Of a stretch of DNA of 8,869 bases, positions 1 through 6,579 are shown piece after piece (position 1 is the first letter of the stretch; each line of letters opens with the position of its first letter). The position numbers were made by a program, and so were the translations under genes. Under the pieces are notes generated by a model that saw nothing but the letters and a program-made list of their open reading frames with translations, searched no databases and was not told the DNA's origin. The stretch is from Acidobacteriota bacterium (lineage in GTDB: Bacteria > Acidobacteriota > Terriglobia > Acidiferrales > UBA7541), in the NCBI GenBank assembly GCA_003131985.1, contig PKWH01000317.1, positions 1 through 8,869 of the forward strand. Reading direction: 5' to 3'.

Positions 1-683
1 CCCATGATCAACATCATGTCGGTGTTCTTGATGTCGATCCAGCCATTCGTCATCGCCCCGCGTCCGAACGTTGGTCCCAAACTTGAGACCGTGGGGCCGT
101 GTCAAACACGGGCTTGGTTTTCTAAATACACCAAGCCCAGACTCCTCATTGCTTTCACGACCAAATAATTGAATTCGTTTGTGTCCGTACAGCCGCCGAT
201 GAAGGATATTCCTTCGCACCGATTTACGGTTCGGCCGTTCGCGTCTTTCTCCACGAACGACGCGTCGCGGGTTTTCTTCGTCCATTGCGCAATCTCATTT
301 AGCGCCGTGTCCCACGAAATGTCCTGCCAGTCCGTCGCGCCGGGGCGCCGAACTTGAGGCTTTGTCAGCCGCCGCGGGTTGAGGATGTCCTGCTCAAGTG
401 AAGAACCTTTCGGGCAGAGTGTCCCACGGTTGGTAGGATGATCGGGGTCGCCTTCGACGTGAATCACTTGCGGCGTAACGTTTTTGGCCTTGTCGCCGAT
501 CGTGTAAATGAGAACGCCGCAGCCCACCGCGCAGTAAGGACACGTCGATCGCGTCTCGGCAGCGCGCGCGATCTTCAATTCTTTCAACTGGGCGTAAGCA
601 GGCTTGAGGTCAAATCCGAAGACGGTGGCGGCGACGCCGCCGACCGCAGCTATCTTGAAGAAGTCTCTGCGGGATGTCTGCAT
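1..683 (-). CDS. fdnG: Formate dehydrogenase-N/O alpha subunit, selenocysteine-containing, 5' part (runs off the window)
   Basis: This is the catalytic subunit of a respiratory formate dehydrogenase, which oxidises formate to CO2 at a molybdenum or tungsten bis-MGD centre and passes electrons through Fe-S clusters towards quinone. The N-terminus carries a twin-arginine signal (SRRDFFK, residues 4-10) followed by a hydrophobic stretch ending near AYA (29-31), so export to the periplasm is expected. Cys48, Cys51, Cys55 and Cys90 form the usual [4Fe-4S] motif, with the conserved Lys92 after it. The frame reaches a TGA at 102-104 as codon 194, in the context NQARV-U-HGPTV. E. coli FdnG has selenocysteine at the same place (residue 196). 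Translation continues in frame for 33 more family-like residues (GPTFGRGAMTN, then WIDIKNTD) to the edge. The ATG at 681-683 is preceded by GGAGGT at 693-698. The gene is divergent from the oxidoreductase at 978. The beta and gamma subunits would lie outside the window. FdnG and FdoG cannot be told apart here. Confidence 0.93.
55..97 (-). promoter_or_regulatory. Bacterial SECIS-like stem-loop downstream of the UGA
   Basis: In the minus-strand mRNA, GGUCUC (positions 90-85) pairs with GGGACC (78-73), giving six pairs with one U-G wobble. The loop is AAGUUU (84-79). The hairpin begins 11 nt after the UGA. A lower stem, GCCCC (97-93) with GGGGC (59-55), can close the structure across internal unpaired bases. 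E. coli selenoprotein mRNAs carry a comparable apical hairpin, with a short loop containing G and U, at a similar distance from the UGA, where SelB binds. The pairing is seen directly. SelB recognition is inferred. Confidence 0.7.
102..104 (-). other. Selenocysteine TGA codon (recoded stop)
   Basis: The minus-strand TGA interrupts the formate dehydrogenase frame exactly between ARV and HGPTV. This is the position of the active-site selenocysteine that ligates Mo in E. coli FdnG and FdhF. Downstream codons remain in frame and family-like for 33 residues without another stop. A simple nonsense mutation or sequencing error is therefore unlikely. A standard gene caller would truncate the protein here at 193 residues. 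Confidence 0.93.
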
Positions 684-725
684 TCCCAGATTACCTCCCG
701 TTCGGTTCGGAACAGTAACCCATAT

Positions 726-754
726 CTATTAGTCTTCGATGATTCGTTTGTCAA
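726..754 (-). promoter_or_regulatory. fdnG: Candidate sigma-70-type promoter for the formate dehydrogenase
   Basis: On the minus strand a perfect -35 box TTGACA (754-749) is followed after 17 nt by TAATAG (731-726), a weak -10 box with 3 of 6 consensus matches. It lies about 43 nt before the ATG at 683. The perfect -35 box and the spacing favour it, but the poor -10 suggests activation by a regulator or a chance match. Confidence 0.4.
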
Positions 755-815
755 GAGTTATGAAAGACGCAACGGCGAATCTGGCCCGATGCATGCGCAT
801 CCCACTCCCAGGCAA

Positions 816-831
816 AGTGTGATATCACACT
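816..831. promoter_or_regulatory. Perfect 16-bp palindrome AGTGTGATATCACACT, candidate operator
   Basis: All 16 bases are self-complementary. The site sits in the 294-bp intergenic region between two divergent genes: 62 bp beyond the candidate -35 box of the formate dehydrogenase and 147 bp before the oxidoreductase start. It contains TGTGA and TCACA half-sites as in Crp/Fnr-family operators, but separated by 2 bp instead of the 6 bp of the E. coli CRP site. A dimeric regulator of another family is possible. It is too short, and lacks a loop and U-tract, to be a terminator. Confidence 0.5.
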
Positions 832-977
832 CCCCTTAACGATACACAGAACCAAGAACGAAGAATTGGAACAGAGATTAATCTGGTAAGTGCTTCGCAA
901 CCCGAACAAAAATTGGTGGCCATGTAGTAGCGTGAAAATGACGTTTACTTGATGAAAGCGGCGACGGGAGGAGGCGT

Positions 978-1895
978 ATGAGTGAGACACTTGGCTTCAT
1001 AGGTTTGGGCAATATGGGCGAGCCGATCGCGGCTAATCTGCTTCAAGCCGGCTACACATTGCGTGTCTACAATCGCACCGCATCGAAAGCGGCGCAGCTT
1101 GCGGCTAAGGGCGCGACCGTGGTCCCACGCCCCGAAGATGTAGCCGTAGCCGGTGGCATCGTGCTCACCATGCTTGCCGACGACCAGGCTATCGAAGGCG
1201 TCTGCCTCCCGGCCGGGTCGTTCGTCGAAAGGCTAGGGTCCGGAGGTGTGCACGTTTCCATCAGCACGATTGCTCCCGCCAGTGCGCGCCGCCTCGCCGA
1301 GCATCACGCGAAATACAAAGTGGCATATGTGGCGACGCCGGTATTCGGGCGGCCCGAGGCCGCCGCGGCGAAGCGTCTGTGGATCTGCACGTCCGGCGAT
1401 GCCACGGCCCGCAAGCGAGTAATGCCGATACTCGCTGCGATTGGCCAGGGCACATTCGAGTTTGGCGACGATCCGGGAGCGGCTAACGTTGTGAAGCTGT
1501 GCGGGAATTTCATGATTGCCTCCGCGATTGAGGCTCTTGCCGAAGCGTTAACGTTGGCGGAGAAAAATGGCGTGAACAAGAAGGATGTGGCCGAGCTGTT
1601 CGGCAAAACGCTCTTTGCCTGCCCCGTGTATCAGGGGTACGGCAAACAAATCTCCGAAGAGAAATTCCTGCCGGCGGGCTTTCGGCTCGCTCTGGGGCTA
1701 AAGGACATCTCGCTCGCCCTTCAGACCGCCGCATCGAGTTCGGTGCCCATGCCGCTCGCCAGCCTTTTGCGCGATCGCTGGATGACTGCAGTGGCAAAAG
1801 GTCGTGCTGATATGGACTGGACCGCCGTCGCTCTCGGAGTGGCCGAAGATGCCGGATTGAAGCCGGTCGCGGCAAACACGAACGAAGGGAAATAA
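978..1895 (+). CDS. NAD(P)-dependent oxidoreductase, 3-hydroxyisobutyrate dehydrogenase (beta-hydroxyacid dehydrogenase) family
   Basis: The family reversibly oxidises beta-hydroxy acids (3-hydroxyisobutyrate, tartronate semialdehyde reductase substrates and others) with NAD(P) in the cytosol. The 305-residue length is normal. The N-terminal Rossmann fold shows GLGNMG (residues 9-14), and NRT (32-34) after the second strand suggests NADP preference. The ISTIAP segment (95-100) matches the family's substrate-binding ST(I/S)SP region. Lys173, within NVVKLCGN, fits the catalytic lysine, and Asn177 follows it. The loop normally reading PVSGG is PVFGRP here (121-126), so the substrate may differ from 3-hydroxyisobutyrate. 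Retention of Lys173 argues against an imine reductase, which replaces it. The ATG follows a very strong Shine-Dalgarno run, GGGAGGAGG (966-974). The gene stands alone, divergent from the formate dehydrogenase and convergent with the phosphoesterase. The family is secure and the substrate is not known. Confidence 0.9.
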   Translation: MSETLGFIGLGNMGEPIAANLLQAGYTLRVYNRTASKAAQLAAKGATVVPRPEDVAVAGGIVLTMLADDQAIEGVCLPAGSFVERLGSGGVHVSISTIAPASARRLAEHHAKYKVAYVATPVFGRPEAAAAKRLWICTSGDATARKRVMPILAAIGQGTFEFGDDPGAANVVKLCGNFMIASAIEALAEALTLAEKNGVNKKDVAELFGKTLFACPVYQGYGKQISEEKFLPAGFRLALGLKDISLALQTAASSSVPMPLASLLRDRWMTAVAKGRADMDWTAVALGVAEDAGLKPVAANTNEGK

Positions 1896-1896
1896 G

Positions 1897-1928
1897 GGCG
1901 GCAAAGTCTCCGCCAAGATAAGCTTGGC
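1897..1928. terminator. Two overlapping short hairpins between convergent genes, possible terminator
   Basis: Only 42 bp separate the two convergent stop codons. They hold GGCGG/CCGCC (1897-1901 with 1910-1914, 8-nt loop) and a perfect 6-bp stem GCCAAG/CTTGGC (1912-1917 with 1923-1928, 5-nt loop). The stems share 1912-1914 and cannot both form. Neither is followed by a clear T-run on either strand, so intrinsic termination would be weak. Placement between convergent genes is the main support. Confidence 0.35.
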
Positions 1929-1937
1929 ACTCTGTTA

Positions 1938-3281
1938 TCAGGACGTCACGGTTCCATCCGCCACAATCTGCTCTTGATAAAGGGCCGTGTTCGGTGAGCT
2001 ATCCTCGTAATAAGCAATCTGAGCAGTGGGCCCGTCGAGGTCCAGGATAGCGAAGCCGTGCCGATAGAAGCTGACACCTTTATCCAACTGGACCTTGGCA
2101 TTGACTGGTACGCCCGGCAATATCGGCACCTGCGGCTCATCAATTCCCACAGGAAACGCTCCGTGCCCGATACACCGTCCATAGACTCCCTCGTAGTTGT
2201 CGAAAATCACGAGATTGTGTTCATGCCCCCAAAACCACATCGTGATCTTGCTAAGGACGCTTTGAAGCTGCTGCCGAAGTGACTGGTTGACGGGTGAGTC
2301 GCCGATTTTCTCGTAGCCGCTGAAAAGCTGATGATGGCTCAACAAAATTGTCTTACGGTTTCCTCGACCAGTCACTTTGTCGCAGACCCACGCGGCCTCA
2401 TCGGGATCAAGAAAAGTCGGTGTGTGTCCGAGGCCGACCGGATCTGAATCGTGAAGTCCGGTGTCCATTGCCAGAAATTGCCAGTTGTCGTTTTGGAGGC
2501 AGAAAAAACTCGCCGGCTGCTTGATGGTATCGAGAAGTTGGTAGTAGGCCTGCCCGCCCGAGTACATGTCGTGGTTGCCTGAAAGACTGAAAAGGATTGG
2601 ACTGCCGACTCCAGGTGCAGCCCCGAACACCTGCGACCACACGGCGGAAAAATAGTTGTCGTATTCGTATTGGGTGCCGGAGTAATAGACGTCACCCAAA
2701 TGAATGACGACTGCGGGATTCTTGTCCTTGATTTGAGAGAGAACGGTTCGAGCCGCCTGTTGACCCGTTCCCCAATCTCCCACGACCGCCAGCCGAACCT
2801 TTGCGCCAAGGGGAGTCGCGATTGTAGGATCGGCAATCGTCTTGACGGACCGGTAAGGAATCGACTTTCCCTGAGCTACAAAATAATTGGCGTACACAAC
2901 CGCACTTTCGGCCCACCGAGGATCGCACCCGCCGAACTGCCCGAGTTGATCTCGATAGCGCTGGATTTCCTGCTGATTGCCGGAGACCAGCGCCTTTCCC
3001 AGGGCTTCTCCAAGTTTAAGACTCAAATTGACGCAATACTTTGCTCCGTCGACGATCCCGAGGGTTTCTGGAGCCGCGCTCTCCGGCATCGCATCCATCG
3101 TCGCCGCATCGGCATAGTTTGCAACTGCTTCTAGCATCGGGTCATCCGTCGTGGCACGAACTGGAATAGCGGGGCCACCCTCACTCAGGAGTTGATTCCC
3201 GGAATGTTTCTCCACTACCTCGCTGACGGCTGACTGAAACAGTGAAATCTGCGCGTCGCGATAGGCCTTCATGTTAGACAT
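1938..3281 (-). CDS. Metallophosphoesterase of purple acid phosphatase (TRAP-like) type
   Basis: This is a predicted dinuclear-metal phosphoesterase. The metal-ligand motifs occur in order: GDWG (168-171), GDVYYSG (196-202), GNHD (235-238), SHHQ (315-318) and GHEHN (352-356). GDWG in place of GDxH, together with Tyr200 three residues after Asp197, matches purple acid phosphatases such as mammalian ACP5, where this tyrosine binds Fe(III). The first 160 residues match no domain I can name. No signal peptide is visible, which is unusual because many purple acid phosphatases are secreted. The ATG at 3279-3281 follows GGGAGGAC, 7-8 nt upstream and just after the protease stop. The 15-nt gap implies co-transcription with the protease. 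The physiological substrate cannot be read from the sequence. A phosphatase, pyrophosphatase or phosphodiesterase activity is possible. Confidence 0.88.
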   Translation of the reverse strand: MSNMKAYRDAQISLFQSAVSEVVEKHSGNQLLSEGGPAIPVRATTDDPMLEAVANYADAATMDAMPESAAPETLGIVDGAKYCVNLSLKLGEALGKALVSGNQQEIQRYRDQLGQFGGCDPRWAESAVVYANYFVAQGKSIPYRSVKTIADPTIATPLGAKVRLAVVGDWGTGQQAARTVLSQIKDKNPAVVIHLGDVYYSGTQYEYDNYFSAVWSQVFGAAPGVGSPILFSLSGNHDMYSGGQAYYQLLDTIKQPASFFCLQNDNWQFLAMDTGLHDSDPVGLGHTPTFLDPDEAAWVCDKVTGRGNRKTILLSHHQLFSGYEKIGDSPVNQSLRQQLQSVLSKITMWFWGHEHNLVIFDNYEGVYGRCIGHGAFPVGIDEPQVPILPGVPVNAKVQLDKGVSFYRHGFAILDLDGPTAQIAYYEDSSPNTALYQEQIVADGTVTS

Positions 3282-3296
3282 GGAACTGTCCTCCCG

Positions 3297-4658
3297 CTAG
3301 ACGCTCGTGAGCGCACGATATAAATCGATCAGGCCCGCTCCTTGAAAGAACTTGTCGCGCCCCAAATCATTGGCCGATTGCATAAAGATGTGCTTGATCT
3401 TCGCGGGATCGCCTCGAAACTCCTTGTGCACCGACAGAAATGCTGCAATCGCGCCCGAAACGTGGGGAGCAGCCATACTCGTTCCGCTGTCGTCCTTGTA
3501 GAGATACTTGCCATCAGGATCAACCGCGCAAGAAATGATTTTTTCCCCGGGGGCAACAATATCCGGTTTGATCCGTCCATCACCGGTCGGACCCTTCGAC
3601 GAGAAATAAGAGACTCCGTACGTGTGCGGCGAACTCTTATGCACCGAACCGACCGCTATCGCATCCTTAGCATTTGCCGGATCGGCGATCGACAATCCGA
3701 TGAAGACCTCAGCGGTCTGTTGCGTGCTGAGAGTCGTTTGCCCGTAACCCGCGTTTCCGCAGGAAATCACCACCACGATGCCGGACTGAACAGTTCGATT
3801 TACTTCCTCGCACAGCGGACTGTGCCCGCAACCGTACCATTTTGGATCGAAGGGATAGCCGAGGCTCATGTTCACGCCGTCCACCGTAATCTGTTTGCTG
3901 GCTGCGTTCAGTTTGCGGAGATGCTCGAGGGCCAGAATCGCACAGGACGCGTCACCTTCCCCGTTTTCATCCAAAACTTTCAGGCTAAGCAGCCGGCACT
4001 TCGGTGCAATTCCGGAAGGATAGCCCGTCAACTGCACAACGGTCGCTCCCGTTTCTGATTGCAGCAGAGCACTTGGATATTGACCCGCCGTGTTCTGCAG
4101 CGCCCCGCCGACGATTCCGGCGACATGGGTTCCGTGCCCATTCGTATCCTTTAGAGGATCGGCGCTCCCCGTGTTGTCTGTATTTGAAAAATCCTTGCTC
4201 AGCGGCACGGGAGCGATCGGAGACAGAGCGAAGTGCGGGTGTGTGGCCTGAATTCCGGTATCCATCACAGCCCACGTGATTCCATCGCCAAATGCATCGA
4301 AGCTTTTCCAAGCGGCACTCGCTTTCACTGTTTTTGTTGACTCTAGCAAATGGGCGCTGCACTTCTGATCCATCCAAACGTGATCAACGAGCGCCAGATA
4401 CTTGGTCGTCAGTTCCTCGATTTTTCCAGAAGGCAGTTTCGCGAATACGTAGTACTGGCTGCTACTATGCGGGTAGTCCTTTAGGATTTCGAGAATAGCT
4501 TCCTTGGAAAGTTGCACGCCGGCTTCCGGGTTCGAAAGCGATTCAGTCGGAGTAATGATGACGGGAACCAGAGCCTCTTTTCCGTCCATGCCGGAGCGGG
4601 CCTTCATGGCTTCGCTGACGGCAGGCGAAACAGTCCGTTGGCGGAAGTCGAGTCGCAT
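3297..4658 (-). CDS. Subtilisin-like serine protease (peptidase family S8), no visible signal peptide
   Basis: The subtilase catalytic triad is complete: Asp133 in VMDTGI, His175 in NGHGTHVAG and Ser394 in GTSMAAPH, with the oxyanion residue Asn302 in GNAG. The SSKGPT and KPDIVAPG segments (353-371) are also typical. The 453-residue protein has roughly 110 residues before the catalytic domain. These could be an inhibitory prodomain, though I do not see a confident I9 match. The N-terminus (MRLDFRQRTV) is charged and lacks a hydrophobic segment, so the enzyme looks cytosolic or exported by an unseen route. The ATG at 4656-4658 has GGAGGAT about 8 nt upstream. It precedes the metallophosphoesterase by 15 nt and follows the GMC gene by 97 bp on the same strand. 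A three-gene transcript is possible, but I see no promoter or terminator in that gap. An AVSE-x5-SG motif (13-23) recurs in the next gene. Confidence 0.95.
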   Translation of the reverse strand: MRLDFRQRTVSPAVSEAMKARSGMDGKEALVPVIITPTESLSNPEAGVQLSKEAILEILKDYPHSSSQYYVFAKLPSGKIEELTTKYLALVDHVWMDQKCSAHLLESTKTVKASAAWKSFDAFGDGITWAVMDTGIQATHPHFALSPIAPVPLSKDFSNTDNTGSADPLKDTNGHGTHVAGIVGGALQNTAGQYPSALLQSETGATVVQLTGYPSGIAPKCRLLSLKVLDENGEGDASCAILALEHLRKLNAASKQITVDGVNMSLGYPFDPKWYGCGHSPLCEEVNRTVQSGIVVVISCGNAGYGQTTLSTQQTAEVFIGLSIADPANAKDAIAVGSVHKSSPHTYGVSYFSSKGPTGDGRIKPDIVAPGEKIISCAVDPDGKYLYKDDSGTSMAAPHVSGAIAAFLSVHKEFRGDPAKIKHIFMQSANDLGRDKFFQGAGLIDLYRALTSV

Positions 4659-4755
4659 GCGTGCATCCTCCGTTTTATCGATCGAGGCTCCAAACTTCTC
4701 GCCCGGCGATAAATCTAGACGCGAATCTTAACGAAGACTCGACAGTCGAATTCGG

Positions 4756-6336
4756 TCACACGGCGATCAGAGCGGCGATCCTCTCTGCAAGTGCTCCGAT
4801 GGTTCGAGAGGGATTCACTCCTAGCGGGCGGGGAATGATCGCGCCGTCAGCAACGAACAGGTTGGGATAATCGAACACTTCCCCTTTGTGGTCCACCACG
4901 CCGTCTGCGGACGTCGCTCCCATATTGCAACCACCGAGCGGATGTGGCGTGATCAACTCTTTATCGAGCGCCCAACCGGGCAGCGGAATCGGAATGCCAC
5001 CCGTGCTTTCGGCAAGCTGTTTGTGTTTAGCTGCAATTTCGTTGAACAGGCCTAGCGACGCGCTGAGGTCCCACTTCAAATCAAGCGAGCCATCGGTAAG
5101 CATCAGTTCACCGTCGCCAGCGTCGACGCCCTGCGCGAACCACGGCATGATGTGGCGGAACAGGTCGTGACTCTCCGAGAAAAGCGCTAGGTGTTGCAAG
5201 ATCACGTGGGGCGCGAGAGTTTCCAACCAGCTGGGTTCGTTTGGCGCTTTCTGCAACCGATCCGATACGGCTTCGAAATACTTGTTCAGTACATTCGGAA
5301 TTCCGCCGTCCTGCACCCAGAAAACTTTGCCGTTCTGGCTTCCATCGAGGTAATTGATGGCGCTCGCAATCGTTGGGCCGCGATCGGACCAGAGTGAGCG
5401 GAGAATGTGGAGCGCAGGAGTGAGGAAGTCTCCGTTGCTGCTCCAACGCTTGCCCAGCTGTGAACTGAGCCTCGGAAGCGAGTGTGTAACATCACGGCAG
5501 CGCAGCAATAGCTCGGTTGAGCCCAGAGAACCAGCGGCAACGATCACGCGAGTTGCAGTAGCCTTACCCGGGATGCGATCCCCGTCAGCAAGTCGATCGA
5601 AATGAACACAGTAGCCGCCGTCAATCTGCTCGATATTTACGACGAAATGTAACGGCCAGACTTTCGCGCCTTTTTTGACAGCCGAGGGAATGTAATTCTT
5701 GTCGAGCGTATTCTTCGCGTATACTCGGCAGCCGATGTCGCACTCTCCCAGATGAACGCACTTTCCCTGAAGGACGCCGAATTCATTCGGGACCATTGTG
5801 GATTTTGAGATGTCGGGTTCCTGGTCGAAATCGTATTGCAGGTCCTTATCGAACGTCACCGCAAGATCTAAAGTTTCGAAACGGTTTAGATCGTTCAGCT
5901 TTGTTGCGGCTTCTCGCATAAGTTTCATCCGCGGATTCCACTGGTTCGCTGGAACTTTCTGAACATTCAACATTTTGCCGACTGTTGCGTAATAGGGCGC
6001 GAGTTCCGAGAATTTGATTTCGGCCGGCCAGCCGTTTGCAAAGATCGTTGGAGGCGGCACGCGGGAAATATTCGCGTAAATTAGAGATCCTCCGCCCACA
6101 CCCGCGCCCAGTGCGACGGACATGCCCTTGAAGACCCGCAGATCGAGCCATCCGTGATACTTTTCCGGATGAGAGTGACTCCATATCCAATCGTCTTCGA
6201 CGGCGCGTGGATAGGACGCTTTATCCCATTCGCGCCCCCTCTCGAGAATCAAAACCTTTTGGCCCTTCTGCGCCAGCCGGCAGGCAGTAATAGCTCCGCC
6301 AAATCCGCTGCCGATGACGATGGCGTCGAAGTCCAC
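4756..6336 (-). CDS. GMC-family FAD oxidoreductase, cholesterol-oxidase-like
   Basis: This is a flavin-dependent alcohol oxidase or dehydrogenase, 526 residues from the chosen GTG start. The FAD-binding motif GSGFGG (9-14) with Glu32 in LERG opens the protein. GAGVGGGSLIYAN (78-90) is the GMC segment contacting FAD. PHPLGGC (464-470) and GVNPSRTIGALAER (506-519) match the C-terminal region of cholesterol oxidases, so His465 and Asn508 are the likely catalytic pair. A cysteine cluster (193, 199, 203) precedes AKNTLDKNY, as in many members of this branch. I chose the GTG at 6334-6336 because AAGGAG (6348-6343) lies 6 nt upstream and the Rossmann fold begins at once. A longer in-frame ATG at 6678 would add 114 unrelated residues and overlap the divergent hydrolase gene. 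No Tat or Sec signal is seen. The substrate is probably a sterol, terpenoid or other hydrophobic alcohol, but this is inferred. Confidence 0.92.
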   Translation of the reverse strand: MDFDAIVIGSGFGGAITACRLAQKGQKVLILERGREWDKASYPRAVEDDWIWSHSHPEKYHGWLDLRVFKGMSVALGAGVGGGSLIYANISRVPPPTIFANGWPAEIKFSELAPYYATVGKMLNVQKVPANQWNPRMKLMREAATKLNDLNRFETLDLAVTFDKDLQYDFDQEPDISKSTMVPNEFGVLQGKCVHLGECDIGCRVYAKNTLDKNYIPSAVKKGAKVWPLHFVVNIEQIDGGYCVHFDRLADGDRIPGKATATRVIVAAGSLGSTELLLRCRDVTHSLPRLSSQLGKRWSSNGDFLTPALHILRSLWSDRGPTIASAINYLDGSQNGKVFWVQDGGIPNVLNKYFEAVSDRLQKAPNEPSWLETLAPHVILQHLALFSESHDLFRHIMPWFAQGVDAGDGELMLTDGSLDLKWDLSASLGLFNEIAAKHKQLAESTGGIPIPLPGWALDKELITPHPLGGCNMGATSADGVVDHKGEVFDYPNLFVADGAIIPRPLGVNPSRTIGALAERIAALIAV

Positions 6337-6342
6337 GCTGCG

Positions 6343-6366
6343 CTCCTTTGCCTGCCTTTCCAGGCA
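6343..6366 (-). promoter_or_regulatory. Ribosome binding site abutting a leader hairpin of the GMC gene
   Basis: The Shine-Dalgarno AAGGAG (6348-6343) decides the GTG start at 6336. Immediately upstream the mRNA forms a perfect 6-bp stem, TGCCTG (6366-6361) with CAGGCA (6354-6349), around the loop GAAAGG. The stem ends at the base before the Shine-Dalgarno, and its loop holds a second purine-rich AAGG. The hairpin could modulate ribosome access. This is inference from position only. Confidence 0.45.
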
Positions 6367-6378
6367 TCTATGAACACA

Positions 6379-6405
6379 TTCACAGAAACAGAGGTTTTTT
6401 GTGAA
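6379..6405. repeat. Inverted repeat with 10-bp arms, candidate operator in the GMC leader
   Basis: The left arm TTCACAGAAA (6379-6388) and right arm TTTTTGTGAA (6396-6405) are complementary at 9 of 10 positions, with a 7-bp spacer. As plus-strand RNA the one mismatch becomes a G-U pair. The repeat lies just downstream of the predicted start point of the GMC promoter and about 175 bp upstream of the divergent hydrolase. This is where a repressor or RNA element could act on the GMC gene. Confidence 0.5.
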
Positions 6406-6416
6406 GAAGAATTGGG

Positions 6417-6444
6417 AGAATACCACCCCCTTCTCTACTGTCAA
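6417..6444 (-). promoter_or_regulatory. Candidate sigma-70 promoter for the GMC oxidoreductase
   Basis: On the minus strand a perfect TTGACA (6444-6439) is followed after 16 nt by TATTCT (6422-6417), matching TATAAT at 4 of 6 positions. Transcription would start near 6410, giving a leader of about 74 nt that contains the inverted repeat and the hairpin next to the ribosome binding site. I see no equally good promoter for the divergent plus-strand operon in this 243-bp region. Confidence 0.5.
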
Positions 6445-6579
6445 TGGACTTCTTAAACTAGTAATAAACTCCACTAATTTTCGGACCGGATATGTTAGCG
6501 TGTAGCCCAAGTCGATGCACTTCGCGGCGGGGCGAGAGATTCTGCCCGAAATCCGAAGCTGCTCAACGAGGCAGAGAAC

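Noticed and set aside
102..683. A complete 193-residue truncated formate dehydrogenase or a nonsense pseudogene
   Set aside because: The TGA is at the known selenocysteine position, family sequence continues in frame beyond it, and a SECIS-like hairpin follows.
819..830. A classical CRP binding site (TGTGA-N6-TCACA)
   Set aside because: The half-sites are separated by only 2 bp, not 6, so the site is reported only as a palindrome of unknown regulator.
438..839. A plus-strand open frame across the start of the formate dehydrogenase
   Set aside because: It lies antisense to a clear gene and runs into the intergenic region; its sequence is low-complexity and Arg/Ser-rich, with no recognisable domain.
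751..990. A 79-residue minus-strand frame in the divergent intergenic region
   Set aside because: It contains the palindrome, overlaps the oxidoreductase start and its ribosome binding site, and shows no domain.
4659..4755. A terminator or promoter between the GMC and protease genes
   Set aside because: Only a tiny TCGAC-A-GTCGA inverted repeat is present, with no loop, no T-run, and no good -35/-10 pair.
6453..6480. A plus-strand promoter TTAAAC-N16-TAATTT for the hydrolase operon
   Set aside because: Both boxes match consensus at only about three of six positions in an AT-rich stretch; not better than chance.
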